Shown here piece by piece: positions 16,887-27,157 of a stretch of DNA of 40,828 bases (positions are counted from its first letter, which is position 1; each line of letters opens with the position of its first letter). Location: positions 1 to 40,828 of the forward strand of contig JAFDHG010000012.1 in NCBI GenBank assembly GCA_019308925.1. Direction: 5' to 3'. Source of the DNA: Deltaproteobacteria bacterium. Lineage in GTDB: Bacteria; Desulfobacterota; B13-G15; RBG-16-54-18. The translations under genes were made by a program, and so were the position numbers. The notes below the pieces were generated by a model, which was not told where the DNA came from, searched no databases, and saw only the letters and a program-made list of their open reading frames with translations.

Positions 16887-18862
16887 ATGATCGAATATGT
16901 ATGGTTGATACCTCTATTCCCTGCCATGGGATTTTTGTTCAACGGTCTGATAGGGAGGTGGTATAACCTTGACAAGAAGGTGGTCAGTTGGGTGGCGTGT
17001 TCTGTCCTGGGGCTATCTTTCCTCTTCTCCATCCTGGTCTTTTTCAGCCTCCTCAGGCTCCCCCCTGATGCCCGGGCTGCTGTGCCCGACAAGGTCCTCT
17101 TTGATTGGATAGTCTCCGGGGGGCTCAAGGCAGTAGTAGGTTATAAGATCGATCCCCTCTCCATCGTCATGGCCATGGTGGTCAGCGGGGTGAGCTTTTT
17201 CATCCATATCTACTCTGTGGGCTACATGCACGATGACACAGGGTTCACCAGGTATTTCGCCTTCCTCAACCTCTTTGTCTTTATGATGCTCACCCTGGTC
17301 CTGGCCAACAACTTCCTGCTGATGTTTGTCGGATGGGAGGGTGTAGGGCTTTGTTCTTATCTCCTGATCGGCTTTTGGTTTGAGAGGGATGCCCCCGCCA
17401 ATGCGGGCAAGAAGGCCTTTGTGGTCAATAGGGTGGGGGACTTTGGTTTCTTGTTAGGGATGTTCATGATCTTCACCCATTTGGGTACTCTGGAGTTCAA
17501 TCAGGTCTTTGCCAAGGCCCATATCCTCGATCCTGTCACCGTGACCCTGATTACCCTCCTGCTCTTCACAGGGGCCACCGGCAAATCTGCCCAGCTCCCC
17601 CTATATGTGTGGCTCCCCGATGCCATGGAGGGTCCCACACCTGTCAGCTCCCTGATCCATGCCGCCACCATGGTCACCTCGGGCGTCTACATGATAGCCC
17701 GCTGCCACGTCCTGTACAGCATGGCCCCTGTCTCCATGGCGGTGGTGGCCATCTTCGGCGCTGCCACAGCCATCTATGCCGCCTCCATGGGCCTTTTGCA
17801 GTTCGATATCAAGCGGGTGCTGGCCTATTCCACCATCAGCCAGCTCGGTTATATGTTTCTCGCCGTGGGGGTGGGGGCCTTTAGCGCGGGGATCTTTCAC
17901 CTCATGACCCATGCCTTCTTTAAGGGGCTCCTCTTTTTGGGGGCAGGGAGTGTGATGCACGCCCTGAGCGGGGAATTGGATATGAGGAACATGGGGGGGT
18001 TGTGGAAGAAGACCCCCATCACCTTTTGGACCTTCTTGATGGCTACGTTGGCCATTGCGGGGATTCCCGGGTTTTCGGGGTTTTTCAGCAAGGACGAGAT
18101 CCTCTGGCAGTCCTTCAGCAGCCCCCACGGTCATCTCTTTCTTTGGCTGGTGGGGGCCGTCGCAGCGGGGATGACCGCCTTCTATATGTTTCGGCTCACC
18201 TTTGTCACCTTTTTCGGGCAGTGCCGGGCCTCAGAAGAGGTAAAGAAGCACATCCATGAGTCCCCCCCCATTATGACCGTCCCCCTCATCATCCTGGCCA
18301 TCCTCTCGGTGATTGGCGGTTATGTGGGGATACCCTATATCCTAGGGGGGAGGAACTACTTCCATGAGTTTCTCGCCCCTGTATTGGGGGGACACCCAGA
18401 GGGAGTTGGGCATGCCTCCTTCTCCTTGGTCAAGTTCGCCTATGCCGCTGGTGTGACGGAGGGGGGAGGCAGCATCAACTTGGAGCTCATCCTGATGGTC
18501 GCCTCTGTAATCATCGCTTTGATCGGGATCAGTATCGCCTTTTATCTTTATATCCTGAAGCCCGATGTCCCAAAGAGATTGGCCCAGAGATTTAAGACGT
18601 TATACACCATCATCTTCAATAAGTATTATGTGGATGAGATATATGGGGCCTGTTTTGTCAATAGCTCCAAGAATATAGGCAACTTCTTCTGGCGGGAGTT
18701 CGACGACGGGGTGGTAGATCGAACCGTGAATCTGGTTGCTGGGCTTATGCTCTGGTGGGGGAGGATCCTGCGCAAGATCCAGACAGGCCGTGTGCAGGGT
18801 TACGCCCTTGGTATGATCTTTGGTGCGGTGGCGGTCGTCATATTATTGATAAGGAGTCTTTT

Positions 18863-18866
<4 letters not shown>
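16887..18866 (+). CDS. nuoL: NADH-quinone oxidoreductase subunit L
   Basis: NuoL is the distal proton-pumping subunit, related to Mrp antiporters, with a long lateral helix. The 659 residues include [48 protein letters not shown]-type [19 protein letters not shown], and a C-terminal extension for the lateral helix. AAGGAG lies 6 bases before ATG 16887, directly after the last intergenic hairpin. The end overlaps the nuoM start (ATGA). Confidence 0.97.
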
Positions 18867-20449
<1,583 letters not shown>

Positions 20450-20456
20450 GAGGGAG

Positions 20457-21923
20457 ATGGAGATCTTCAAGATCCAGTTTTCAGCAGCAGATCTAAAGGT
20501 GATCGCCCCGGAGTTGGTATTGATCATCTTCGCCCTGTTGATCTTGGGTTTGAGCGTCTTTGTTCGCGGTGAGAAGAGGGGCTTACTCGGTTATACCGCC
20601 CTGCTAGGGGTGGCCGCGGCCTTTCTCTCCCTGTTTTTGGGGATCGGCAAGGACTTAAGCGCCTTCAACGGCATGGTAAAGATCGATCCCTTCTCCTTCT
20701 TCTTCAAGGTCATGTTCTTGATCATCGCCTTTTTGACCGTCTTGGCCTCCCTGGAATACACCAGGAGGGAGGGGATAGATTTTGGTGAATATTATGTCCT
20801 GGTCTTGTTCGCCACCGCGGGGATGATGTTGATGGCCTCGGGGGTCAACCTCCTGATCATCTTTTTGGGGCTGGAGGTGATGTCCATCTCCATCTATGTC
20901 TTGGCCGGCATCATGCGGGAGGATACCAGATCGGTGGAGGCGGCCTTTAAGTACTTTTTATTGGGGGCCTTTGCCTCGGCCTTTCTCCTCTATGGTATCG
21001 CCCTTACCTATGCCTCCACAGGCACCCTCGATTTGGGCAGGATAGGCCATATCCTCACAGAGCGGGCTTGGGTCAGCAGCCTCCCCATTGTGATTATAGG
21101 GCTTGCCCTCCTGATCATAGGATTTGGCTTCAAGATCGCCTTGGTCCCCTTTCATATGTGGACCCCTGATGTATATGAGGGTGCTCCAACCTCCATCACT
21201 GCCTTTATGGCCACAGGGGTCAAGGCCGCAGGGTTCGCCGCCTTTGTAAGGGTCTTCTTTTACGCCCTGCCCAACCTGCAGGCCTACTGGACGGAGATTA
21301 TGTGGCTTTTGGCGGTGGCCACTATGATAGTGGGGAACATCATCGCCCTTTCCCAAACCAATATCAAGAGGATGCTCGCCTACTCCAGTATCGCCCATGC
21401 AGGCTACATCATGGTGGCCTTTGTGGCTGGAAACGAGCTGGGCAAATCGAGCATCCTCTTTTACCTCCTGGCCTATATCTTTATGAACATAGGGGCCTTT
21501 ACGGTAATAATCCTGCTGGGGAAGAAGGGGGAGGAGAACACCCTTATAACAGATTATGCGGGGATCGGCTTTAAACATCCCCTGTTGGCAGCCTCTATGT
21601 CCATCTTCATGCTCTCGTTGGCAGGGGTACCCCCCATGGCCGGTTTTATGGCCAAATTCTATGTGTTCAGCGCCGCAGTGAAGGCCAAATACTATTGGCT
21701 GGCAGTCATCGGGGTCTTAAATAGCGCTGTCGCTGCCTATTACTACCTCAGAGTGCTGATATATATGTACTTCCGAGAGCCGGAGAAGGACGTGGCGATA
21801 GAGGCCTTTTCACCAGCTGCTGTCTTAGCCGTAATTATATCGGTATGGGGTGTGTTGCAGATCGGGATCTTACCCTCTACCTTTCTGGCCCTGGCCCAAC
21901 GGTCCATCCAGTTCTTATTATGA
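20457..21923 (+). CDS. nuoN: NADH-quinone oxidoreductase subunit N
   Basis: This is the third antiporter-like subunit and the last gene of the nuo operon. The 488 residues are almost entirely hydrophobic, with LEVMSISIYVLAG, FKIALVPFHMWTPDVYEGAPT, MLAYSSIAHAGYIMV and LAGVPPMAGFMAKFYVF. The ribosome site is in AGAGGGAG just before ATG 20457. No clear terminator follows, so read-through into the next cassette is possible. Confidence 0.96.
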   Translation: MEIFKIQFSAADLKVIAPELVLIIFALLILGLSVFVRGEKRGLLGYTALLGVAAAFLSLFLGIGKDLSAFNGMVKIDPFSFFFKVMFLIIAFLTVLASLEYTRREGIDFGEYYVLVLFATAGMMLMASGVNLLIIFLGLEVMSISIYVLAGIMREDTRSVEAAFKYFLLGAFASAFLLYGIALTYASTGTLDLGRIGHILTERAWVSSLPIVIIGLALLIIGFGFKIALVPFHMWTPDVYEGAPTSITAFMATGVKAAGFAAFVRVFFYALPNLQAYWTEIMWLLAVATMIVGNIIALSQTNIKRMLAYSSIAHAGYIMVAFVAGNELGKSSILFYLLAYIFMNIGAFTVIILLGKKGEENTLITDYAGIGFKHPLLAASMSIFMLSLAGVPPMAGFMAKFYVFSAAVKAKYYWLAVIGVLNSAVAAYYYLRVLIYMYFREPEKDVAIEAFSPAAVLAVIISVWGVLQIGILPSTFLALAQRSIQFLL

Positions 21924-21994
21924 AAGGATGTCCAGTACTCCTGTATTTATCCTGAGAATAGCTCCATCCTCAACATCATTCCGTTTTCTCCCCG

Positions 21995-22024
21995 TTGACA
22001 GACTTGAGATATTTGGGGTAGTCT
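21995..22024 (+). promoter_or_regulatory. Possible promoter before the DRTGG/ATPase cassette
   Basis: TTGACA (21995-22000) is followed after 18 bases by TAGTCT (22019-22024), a poor -10. It lies in the 107-base gap after nuoN. If real, transcription would start almost at the ATG at 22031, giving a very short leader. Confidence 0.35.
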
Positions 22025-22030
22025 AATCTC

Positions 22031-22387
22031 ATGCAACTTTGGGAGGTCAAGGGGATCTTAGAGGCAGAGCTTCTTTGGGAGCCTGTTGATCTCCAGCTAG
22101 AGATCGAGATGGTGGAGGCCGCTGATCTGATGAGTGATGTCCTGACCCAAAGCCTTGGTGGGGAACTGTTGATTACGGGTTTGATCAACTCCCAGGTGAT
22201 CTGGACGGCGGAGATGGCAGACATCAAGGCCATCGCCTTTGTCCATGGAAAGAGTCCTGACCGTGAGACTATAGAATTGGCCAAGAACAAAGGCATTCCT
22301 TTATTGGCCACAAAACTCTTTATGTATGAGGCATGCGCCAGGCTGGCGATGCGGGGATTGACTGGTAGCTCAGGGACCATCTGGTGA
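22031..22387 (+). CDS. DRTGG-domain protein (first copy)
   Basis: This 118-residue protein looks like a DRTGG domain, a small fold often found near phosphotransacetylase, HprK and hydrogenase-associated gene sets, with no proven activity. Features are GGELLITGLINSQVIWTAEM, IKAIAFVHGKSPD and GIPLLATKLFMYEACARL. A paralogue lies at 24187. In Firmicutes and Thermotogae I recall such genes beside [FeFe]-hydrogenase clusters with ATPase and PHP genes, which matches this context. It is probably a ligand-sensing or regulatory module. Confidence 0.7.
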   Translation: MQLWEVKGILEAELLWEPVDLQLEIEMVEAADLMSDVLTQSLGGELLITGLINSQVIWTAEMADIKAIAFVHGKSPDRETIELAKNKGIPLLATKLFMYEACARLAMRGLTGSSGTIW

Positions 22388-22397
22388 GTATGCATCG

Positions 22398-22847
22398 ATG
22401 CAAGAGCGTGTGCTGGAGCGGGATTATGAGATCGAGGGGAGGGACTTCAGGAATGCGGGGAAGGTCTCGAGCAAGGTCAAGGGGATCTTGAAGGAACTGG
22501 GTTTCGATCCGAACTTTATAAGAAGGGTGGCCATTGCCTCCTATGAGGCGGAGATGAATGTAGTTTGTCATGCGGAGAAAGGGACTCTATACTTTACCAT
22601 CAGCCCTGAAAAGCTGAAGATTGTGGTGGAGGACAAAGGACCTGGCATAGAGGATATCGAGCTGGCGATGCAGGAGGGTTATTCCACCGCCTCCCCGGAG
22701 ATCAGGGAGATGGGCTTTGGGGCGGGGATGGGGCTCTCCAACATCAAGAAGAACGTAGATGCGTTGAACATTGTTTCTACAGCGGGAGAGGGGACCATAG
22801 TGGAGATGATCACTAAATCCCCTACATCCGATAAAGGATTAGAATGA
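22398..22847 (+). CDS. RsbW-like serine kinase/anti-sigma-type ATPase
   Basis: This 149-residue protein is a lone GHKL/HATPase domain. The N box is EAEMNVVCHA, G1 is VEDKGPGIEDIELAM, and G2 is GFGAGMGLSNIKKNVD. That pattern fits RsbW/SpoIIAB-type kinases. No sigma factor or STAS antagonist is nearby, so its partner is unknown. Its stop overlaps the next ATG (ATGA), so it is coupled to the hydrogenase-like Fe-S protein. Confidence 0.82.
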   Translation: MQERVLERDYEIEGRDFRNAGKVSSKVKGILKELGFDPNFIRRVAIASYEAEMNVVCHAEKGTLYFTISPEKLKIVVEDKGPGIEDIELAMQEGYSTASPEIREMGFGAGMGLSNIKKNVDALNIVSTAGEGTIVEMITKSPTSDKGLE

Positions 22848-24184
22848 AAAAATCTTATGGGATCATCACCATCGATGAGGACAAATGTCAGGGCTGCGTA
22901 AATTGTATGATGTCCTGCCGTACCGAGGCCATCAGGATCTATGAGGGCAAGGCCAGGATCCTCACCAATAAGTGCATCTACTGCGGAAAGTGTTTTCGTG
23001 ATTGCCCTGAAAATGCCATCACCGCCAGTACCCACGGCCTGGAAGACCTTAAGCGTTATAAATATACCATCGTCATTCCTACTTCCTCACTATATGCCCA
23101 GTTCCCTGGAGAGGGAGTGCCTAACAAGGTCCTCTGCGCCCTAAAGGCCCTCGGTTTTGACGATGTCTGTGAGGAGGCGGTGGGGGCGGAGATAGCGAGT
23201 ATAGCTACCCAAGAATATCTCAAGGAATATCGTGGTCCTTACCCCATCATCTCCTCCTACTGCCCAGCCATCATCAGGTTGATCCAGATACAGTTTCCCA
23301 ATTTCGTCGACAATATTAACCCCATTGAGCTCCCCGCAGAGATTACGGCCAAATATGCAAGGGAGGAAAAGGTGAAGGAGCTGGGGTTGAGGGAGGAGGA
23401 GATAGGGATCTTTTATATTGCACCTTGTCCGGCAAAGATAGTGGCCATTGCCAAAACGGAAACAAAGGAGAGGTCTTATATAAATGGGACCATATCCATC
23501 TCCGCCATCTACGGACAATTGTTGGCAGTCCTAAGGGAGGTGAGGGAAGAGGAGGATCTCCAGAAGGCCACCGGGGTAGGGATAGGATGGGCGATGAAAG
23601 GAGGGGAGATCAGGGAGCTGGAGCGCCAAAGGTGCCTGCGGGATGACAAGGAGAGCATTGTGGTGGACGGGATCAAGAACGTGATAAAAGTCCTGGATGG
23701 GATAGAAAACGGCAAGTTGCGCAACATCGAGTTTATTGAGGCGAGGTCTTGTCCAGAGGGTTGTATAGGTGGTGCCTTGACCGTGGCCGATCGCTATGTG
23801 GCCAGGGGGAGGATAAGGAAGCTGATGCTCGGCAACGAGAAGGAGTCGGAGATAAAAAGGGAAGAGGTGGTGAGGCGTTTCAGGGAAGGGTATTACTTTT
23901 TCGAGAAGAGGTTGAAACCAAAGCCCTTTGCCAGCCGCTTGGACCCTGACCCCATCAAGGCCGTGGAGAAGATGAAGCTGCGGGATGAGATCCACTCCTC
24001 TTTGCCCGGTTTGGACTGCGGGGCCTGTGGTGCCCCCAATTGCCGAGCTTTAGCCGATGACGTCGTGCAGGGGAGGGCGGAGGTAACCGATTGTATCTTC
24101 AAGTGGAGGGAGAGGGCCAAAGATCTGGCCGAAGAGGTGATGGAGTGGGCGGGAAAGAAGCCCCATTCCATACCCAAGAGGTAG
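22844..24184 (+). CDS. [FeFe]-hydrogenase-like Fe-S protein with altered active site
   Basis: The 446-residue protein has two 4Fe-4S motifs (CQGCVNCMMSC, CIYCGKCFRDCP; residues 15-54). A hydrogenase large-subunit-like domain follows, then a C-terminal Fe-S domain CGACGAPNC...C (about 390-420). The H-cluster motifs are changed. TSCCP is SSYCP (Tyr139-Cys140), MPCxAKxxE is APCPAKIVA (Cys195, Lys198, Ala201), and the L3 motif is RSCPEGCIGG (Cys303, Cys307). All four cluster-ligand Cys are kept. The proton-relay Cys (CpI Cys299) and Glu (CpI Glu361) are lost. A sensor or electron-transfer role is more likely than rapid hydrogen turnover. No hydE, hydF or hydG lies in the window. Confidence 0.8.
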   Translation: MKKSYGIITIDEDKCQGCVNCMMSCRTEAIRIYEGKARILTNKCIYCGKCFRDCPENAITASTHGLEDLKRYKYTIVIPTSSLYAQFPGEGVPNKVLCALKALGFDDVCEEAVGAEIASIATQEYLKEYRGPYPIISSYCPAIIRLIQIQFPNFVDNINPIELPAEITAKYAREEKVKELGLREEEIGIFYIAPCPAKIVAIAKTETKERSYINGTISISAIYGQLLAVLREVREEEDLQKATGVGIGWAMKGGEIRELERQRCLRDDKESIVVDGIKNVIKVLDGIENGKLRNIEFIEARSCPEGCIGGALTVADRYVARGRIRKLMLGNEKESEIKREEVVRRFREGYYFFEKRLKPKPFASRLDPDPIKAVEKMKLRDEIHSSLPGLDCGACGAPNCRALADDVVQGRAEVTDCIFKWRERAKDLAEEVMEWAGKKPHSIPKR

Positions 24185-24186
24185 AT

Positions 24187-24531
24187 ATGAAGCTTGCAGA
24201 TTTAGTAAATGATCTCCAGTTGGTTGCAAAGGCCGCCCAAGGGGGGCTCGACAGAGAAGTGAAGGGGGGATATGCCAGCGACCTGCTCAGTGATGTCATG
24301 GCCAACAGCAGGGAGGGGGATATCTGGGTGACCATCCAGGGTCATCCTAACATCGTGGCAGTGGCCACCCTGCGGGACCTGGCGGGGATCATCATGGCCA
24401 ATGGCCGACAGCCCGATGCGGAGACCGTGCAGCGGGCCGAAGAGGAAGGTGTCCCTATCCTGTGTACTCCCATGCCGACCTTTGAGGTCGTGGGCAGACT
24501 CTATCGCTTGGGTATATATGGCCAACGTTGA
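24187..24531 (+). CDS. DRTGG-domain protein (second copy)
   Basis: This 114-residue paralogue of the gene at 22031 has KLADLVNDLQLVAKA, GGYASDLLSDVMANSREGDIWVT and GVPILCTPMPTFEVVGRLYRLG. The Asp-Leu-Leu-Ser-Asp-Val core is shared with many DRTGG proteins beside hydrogenase-like genes. It starts 2 bases after the Fe-S gene and its TGA overlaps the PHP gene ATG. Function is unknown; it probably works with the ATPase and PHP proteins of this cassette. Confidence 0.72.
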   Translation: MKLADLVNDLQLVAKAAQGGLDREVKGGYASDLLSDVMANSREGDIWVTIQGHPNIVAVATLRDLAGIIMANGRQPDAETVQRAEEEGVPILCTPMPTFEVVGRLYRLGIYGQR

Positions 24532-25265
24532 TGTTGAGGGTTTATACCTCAGATCTCCATATCCATAGCTGTCTTTCCCCCTGCGCAGATCTGGAGATGG
24601 CCCCCAAGGATATCGTGAGACGGGCTGCGGAGGAGGGATTAGACATAATAAGCATCACCGATCATAATTCGGGTAAGAATGTCGAGGCCGTCATACAGGC
24701 GGCAGAAGGATCCCCAGTATCGATCTTTCCGGGAATGGAGGTGCAGACCATTGAGGAGGTGCATATATTGACCTTTTTCAAGGACCTCAACGCCCTGAGG
24801 GAGTGGGATGAAATTGTCTATGAGGGCTTGCCCGATGTACCGAACAACCCCGATTACTTTGGGGACCAACCCATCGTCAACATGGAGGGGGAGATACTGG
24901 GATTTGAGGAGAAATTATTGCTTAATTCCGTTCAGATGACCGTTGATCAGGTCTTCAAGGAGGTGGAGAGATGGGGGGGGTATTGCCTCCCCGCCCATGT
25001 CGATAGGGGTTCCTTTGGCCTTATTGGACAATTGGGGTTTATTCCCTCCAACCTCAATATCGTTGCTGTTGAGGTACACGACCTCCATAGGGCAGACCAG
25101 CTCACTGAGCTGAAGGGCCTGCGTTTTATCACCTCCTCCGATGCACACTTCCTGTCCGAGGTGGGGGGGAGAAGGTCCGATCTCCTCATGGAGGGGGTCT
25201 CTTTTTCAGAACTCAAGATGGCCCTTGAAGGCAGAAAAGGGAGGGAGATTGTCTCCCTTCGATAG
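24531..25265 (+). CDS. PHP-domain metal-dependent hydrolase/phosphatase
   Basis: The product is 244 residues from ATG 24531; TTG one codon earlier is not needed. PHP metal motifs are in place: DLHIHSCLSPC (HxH), ITDHNSGKN (Asp-His), GMEVQTIEEVHIL (Glu, His), LPAHVDRGSFG (His) and SSDAHFL (Asp-x-His). The family hydrolyses phosphoesters such as histidinol phosphate or nucleotides. The substrate here is unknown. Its fixed place between DRTGG and ATPase genes suggests a signalling nucleotide or phosphoprotein, which is inference. Confidence 0.82.
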   Translation: MLRVYTSDLHIHSCLSPCADLEMAPKDIVRRAAEEGLDIISITDHNSGKNVEAVIQAAEGSPVSIFPGMEVQTIEEVHILTFFKDLNALREWDEIVYEGLPDVPNNPDYFGDQPIVNMEGEILGFEEKLLLNSVQMTVDQVFKEVERWGGYCLPAHVDRGSFGLIGQLGFIPSNLNIVAVEVHDLHRADQLTELKGLRFITSSDAHFLSEVGGRRSDLLMEGVSFSELKMALEGRKGREIVSLR

Positions 25266-25268
25266 GAT

Positions 25269-25838
25269 ATGTTGGAGTTGTCCCTTCATATCTTGGACAT
25301 AGTTCAGAACTCTATTGTGGCTGGGGCAGACCTAATAGAGATAGAGATCGAAGAGGATAGAGGGAGGGACTATCTTCTGATCTCCATAAGGGATAACGGC
25401 CGGGGTATTCCGAAGGAAGATTTACTCAGGGTTACCGACCCGTTTTATACTTCCCGTGAGACCAGGAGGGTGGGATTAGGCCTGTCTTTGCTGCAACAGG
25501 CAGCTCTTCAGTGTGACGGTGATCTGGAGGTCAAATCTGGTCAGGACCGAGGGACTGAGGTGAAGGCCTATTTCAAACACAGTCATATAGACAGGATGCC
25601 CCTGGGGGATATGGCGAAGACGATGAGTATTTTGATAGGCGCTAATCCACAGATAGATTTCTGTTATCACCATAGGTTAGAAGGGGATGAGTTTAAATTG
25701 GATGCCCGGTTATTGAGGGAGAACCTGGATGGGGTCCCCTTGAATGACCATAATGTCATCGCCTTTATCCTCCAGGAGGTCGGTGAATGGATGGAGAGGA
25801 GGAACTGTAGGTTGAGGGAGGACAGAGATGAAGCTTGA
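25269..25838 (+). CDS. Histidine-kinase-like ATPase (HATPase domain, no sensor domain)
   Basis: This 189-residue GHKL ATPase has the N box HILDIVQNSIVAGAD, G1 RDNGRGIP, F box DPFYTSRETRRVGLG, and G2 GLGLSLLQQAA. It lacks a phospho-acceptor His domain or membrane sensor. The C-terminal third (about residues 115-189) has no motif I recognise. It overlaps the next gene by 11 bases, which ties the signalling cassette to the electron-transfer genes downstream. Confidence 0.8.
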   Translation: MLELSLHILDIVQNSIVAGADLIEIEIEEDRGRDYLLISIRDNGRGIPKEDLLRVTDPFYTSRETRRVGLGLSLLQQAALQCDGDLEVKSGQDRGTEVKAYFKHSHIDRMPLGDMAKTMSILIGANPQIDFCYHHRLEGDEFKLDARLLRENLDGVPLNDHNVIAFILQEVGEWMERRNCRLREDRDEA

Positions 25839-26187
25839 GGAGTTGAGGGAGATAAAGGAGAGGGCCAAGAGGGAGATGGAGCTCAGGCAGAAGGGGAAGG
25901 GGATCAAGAGGGTAGTAGTGGGAATGGGGACCTGTGGCATCGGAGCTGGGGCCAGAGAGGTGATGGCAGCCATTCTAGATGAGATATCTAAGAGGGGAAT
26001 TGTTGATGTAGAGGTGACTCAGACAGGTTGTGCTGGCTACTGTGAACATGAACCCATGGTGACGGTGATCGATGAAGGAGGGAGGGTCATCTATGGAAAG
26101 GTGACCCCAGATGATGCTAGGGAGATAGTGGAAAAGCACCTCTTGGGGGGTACAGTCTTAGGGCACCTGGTCTTTGAGCCTAGCTAG
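25828..26187 (+). CDS. Thioredoxin-like (2Fe-2S) ferredoxin-domain protein
   Basis: This 119-residue protein has a basic coiled N-terminal helix (residues 1-25), then a thioredoxin-like ferredoxin domain with Cys in MGTCGIGAGAREV and QTGCAGYCEHEP. This is the COG3411-type partner often encoded beside HydABC/HylABC complexes. Three Cys are seen, so cluster binding probably needs a further ligand or partner. A Cys-less paralogue lies at 26756. Confidence 0.82.
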   Translation: MKLEELREIKERAKREMELRQKGKGIKRVVVGMGTCGIGAGAREVMAAILDEISKRGIVDVEVTQTGCAGYCEHEPMVTVIDEGGRVIYGKVTPDDAREIVEKHLLGGTVLGHLVFEPS

Positions 26188-26247
26188 TCCCATGACGAAG
26201 AGACACGCTGTGATGAAAAGATATTAAAGCAATGGAGGAAGGGGGAT

Positions 26248-26727
26248 ATGGGAAATAAGGAGGGATTTTCTAAGCAGGATCTGAAGGTCTTTCACCGTAT
26301 TATAGATAAGTACAAAGGGCAGAAGGGCGCCTTAATCCCCGTCTTACAGGATATCCAAGACTATTACGGTTATCTCCCCTTGAAGCTCCAGGAGATCATT
26401 GCTGAAGGCCTGGGGGTCCCTGCCAGTGAGGTATTTGGTGTGGTGACCTTTTACAACTTTTTTACCATGGTCCCCAGGGGGAGACATACCATCAAGGTAT
26501 GCCTGGGTACGGCCTGTTATGTGAGAGGTGGCAAAAAGATTCTGGAGCGATTGCAGAAAGACCTGGATGTGGAGGTGGGAGGGACCACAGAAGACCTGAG
26601 GTTTTCCTTGGAAGTGGTTCGCTGCCTGGGTGCCTGTGGCCTTGCACCTACAATGATGATAGACAAAGAGGTCCATCAGAGGTTGAATCCGACGAAATTA
26701 AAGGAGGTCTGGGAAGGATATAAATAA
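26248..26727 (+). CDS. NuoE/HylC-like 2Fe-2S subunit (first copy)
   Basis: The 159-residue protein is colinear with NuoE/24-kDa subunits: a helical N-terminal half (YGYLPLKLQEIIAEGLGVP, VFGVVTFYNFF), then a thioredoxin-like 2Fe-2S fold with four ligand Cys in CLGTAC and CLGAC. It pairs with the NuoF-like flavoprotein encoded two genes on. In bifurcating hydrogenases and formate dehydrogenases this subunit (HydA/HylC type) transfers electrons beside the FMN subunit. Confidence 0.9.
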   Translation: MGNKEGFSKQDLKVFHRIIDKYKGQKGALIPVLQDIQDYYGYLPLKLQEIIAEGLGVPASEVFGVVTFYNFFTMVPRGRHTIKVCLGTACYVRGGKKILERLQKDLDVEVGGTTEDLRFSLEVVRCLGACGLAPTMMIDKEVHQRLNPTKLKEVWEGYK

Positions 26728-26755
26728 AGTTTCCCTTTGTGATTAAGGAGGATAC

Positions 26756-27133
26756 ATGGCCAAGAAGATGACGCTGGAGGATCTCAAGAAGATCCGAGAA
26801 GATGCTCAGAGGGCGGCCAAGCTCAGGGAGGGTGAGGGGTCTATTAAGGTCATCGTCCATATGGGAACCACAGGGATTGCCGCTGGTGCTCGGGAGGTGA
26901 TAGCCGCCTTTACCCTGGAATTGTCCAAACGGAACATCACCGGTGTGACCGTTGTGCAAAGCGGTGATTTCATCCTGGAGAGTGAAGAGCCAGCCGTTAC
27001 CGTTGTAAAACCCAATGAGCCCAAGGTCACCTATGGGAGGATGACCCCTGAAAAGGTAAGCCGCATCTTGGTAGAACATATCTTGGGGGAAAGGATCATT
27101 GAAGAATGGGTTGTGGCTAAGGAGGAAGAATAA
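26756..27133 (+). CDS. Cys-less paralogue of the (2Fe-2S) ferredoxin-domain protein
   Basis: The 125-residue protein is similar end to end to the one at 25828 (LEDLKKIREDAQ, MGTTGIAAGAREV). Every cluster Cys is replaced: GTCG is GTTG and TGCAGYC is SGDFILE. It has no Cys at all, so it cannot bind the cluster. Family-like residues outside the cluster are preserved, so it is probably a structural or regulatory subunit and not a pseudogene. It lies between the NuoE and NuoF genes with a good AAGGAGG site. Confidence 0.78.
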   Translation: MAKKMTLEDLKKIREDAQRAAKLREGEGSIKVIVHMGTTGIAAGAREVIAAFTLELSKRNITGVTVVQSGDFILESEEPAVTVVKPNEPKVTYGRMTPEKVSRILVEHILGERIIEEWVVAKEEE

Positions 27134-27157
27134 TATATCGATGAGGAGGGGTTTACC

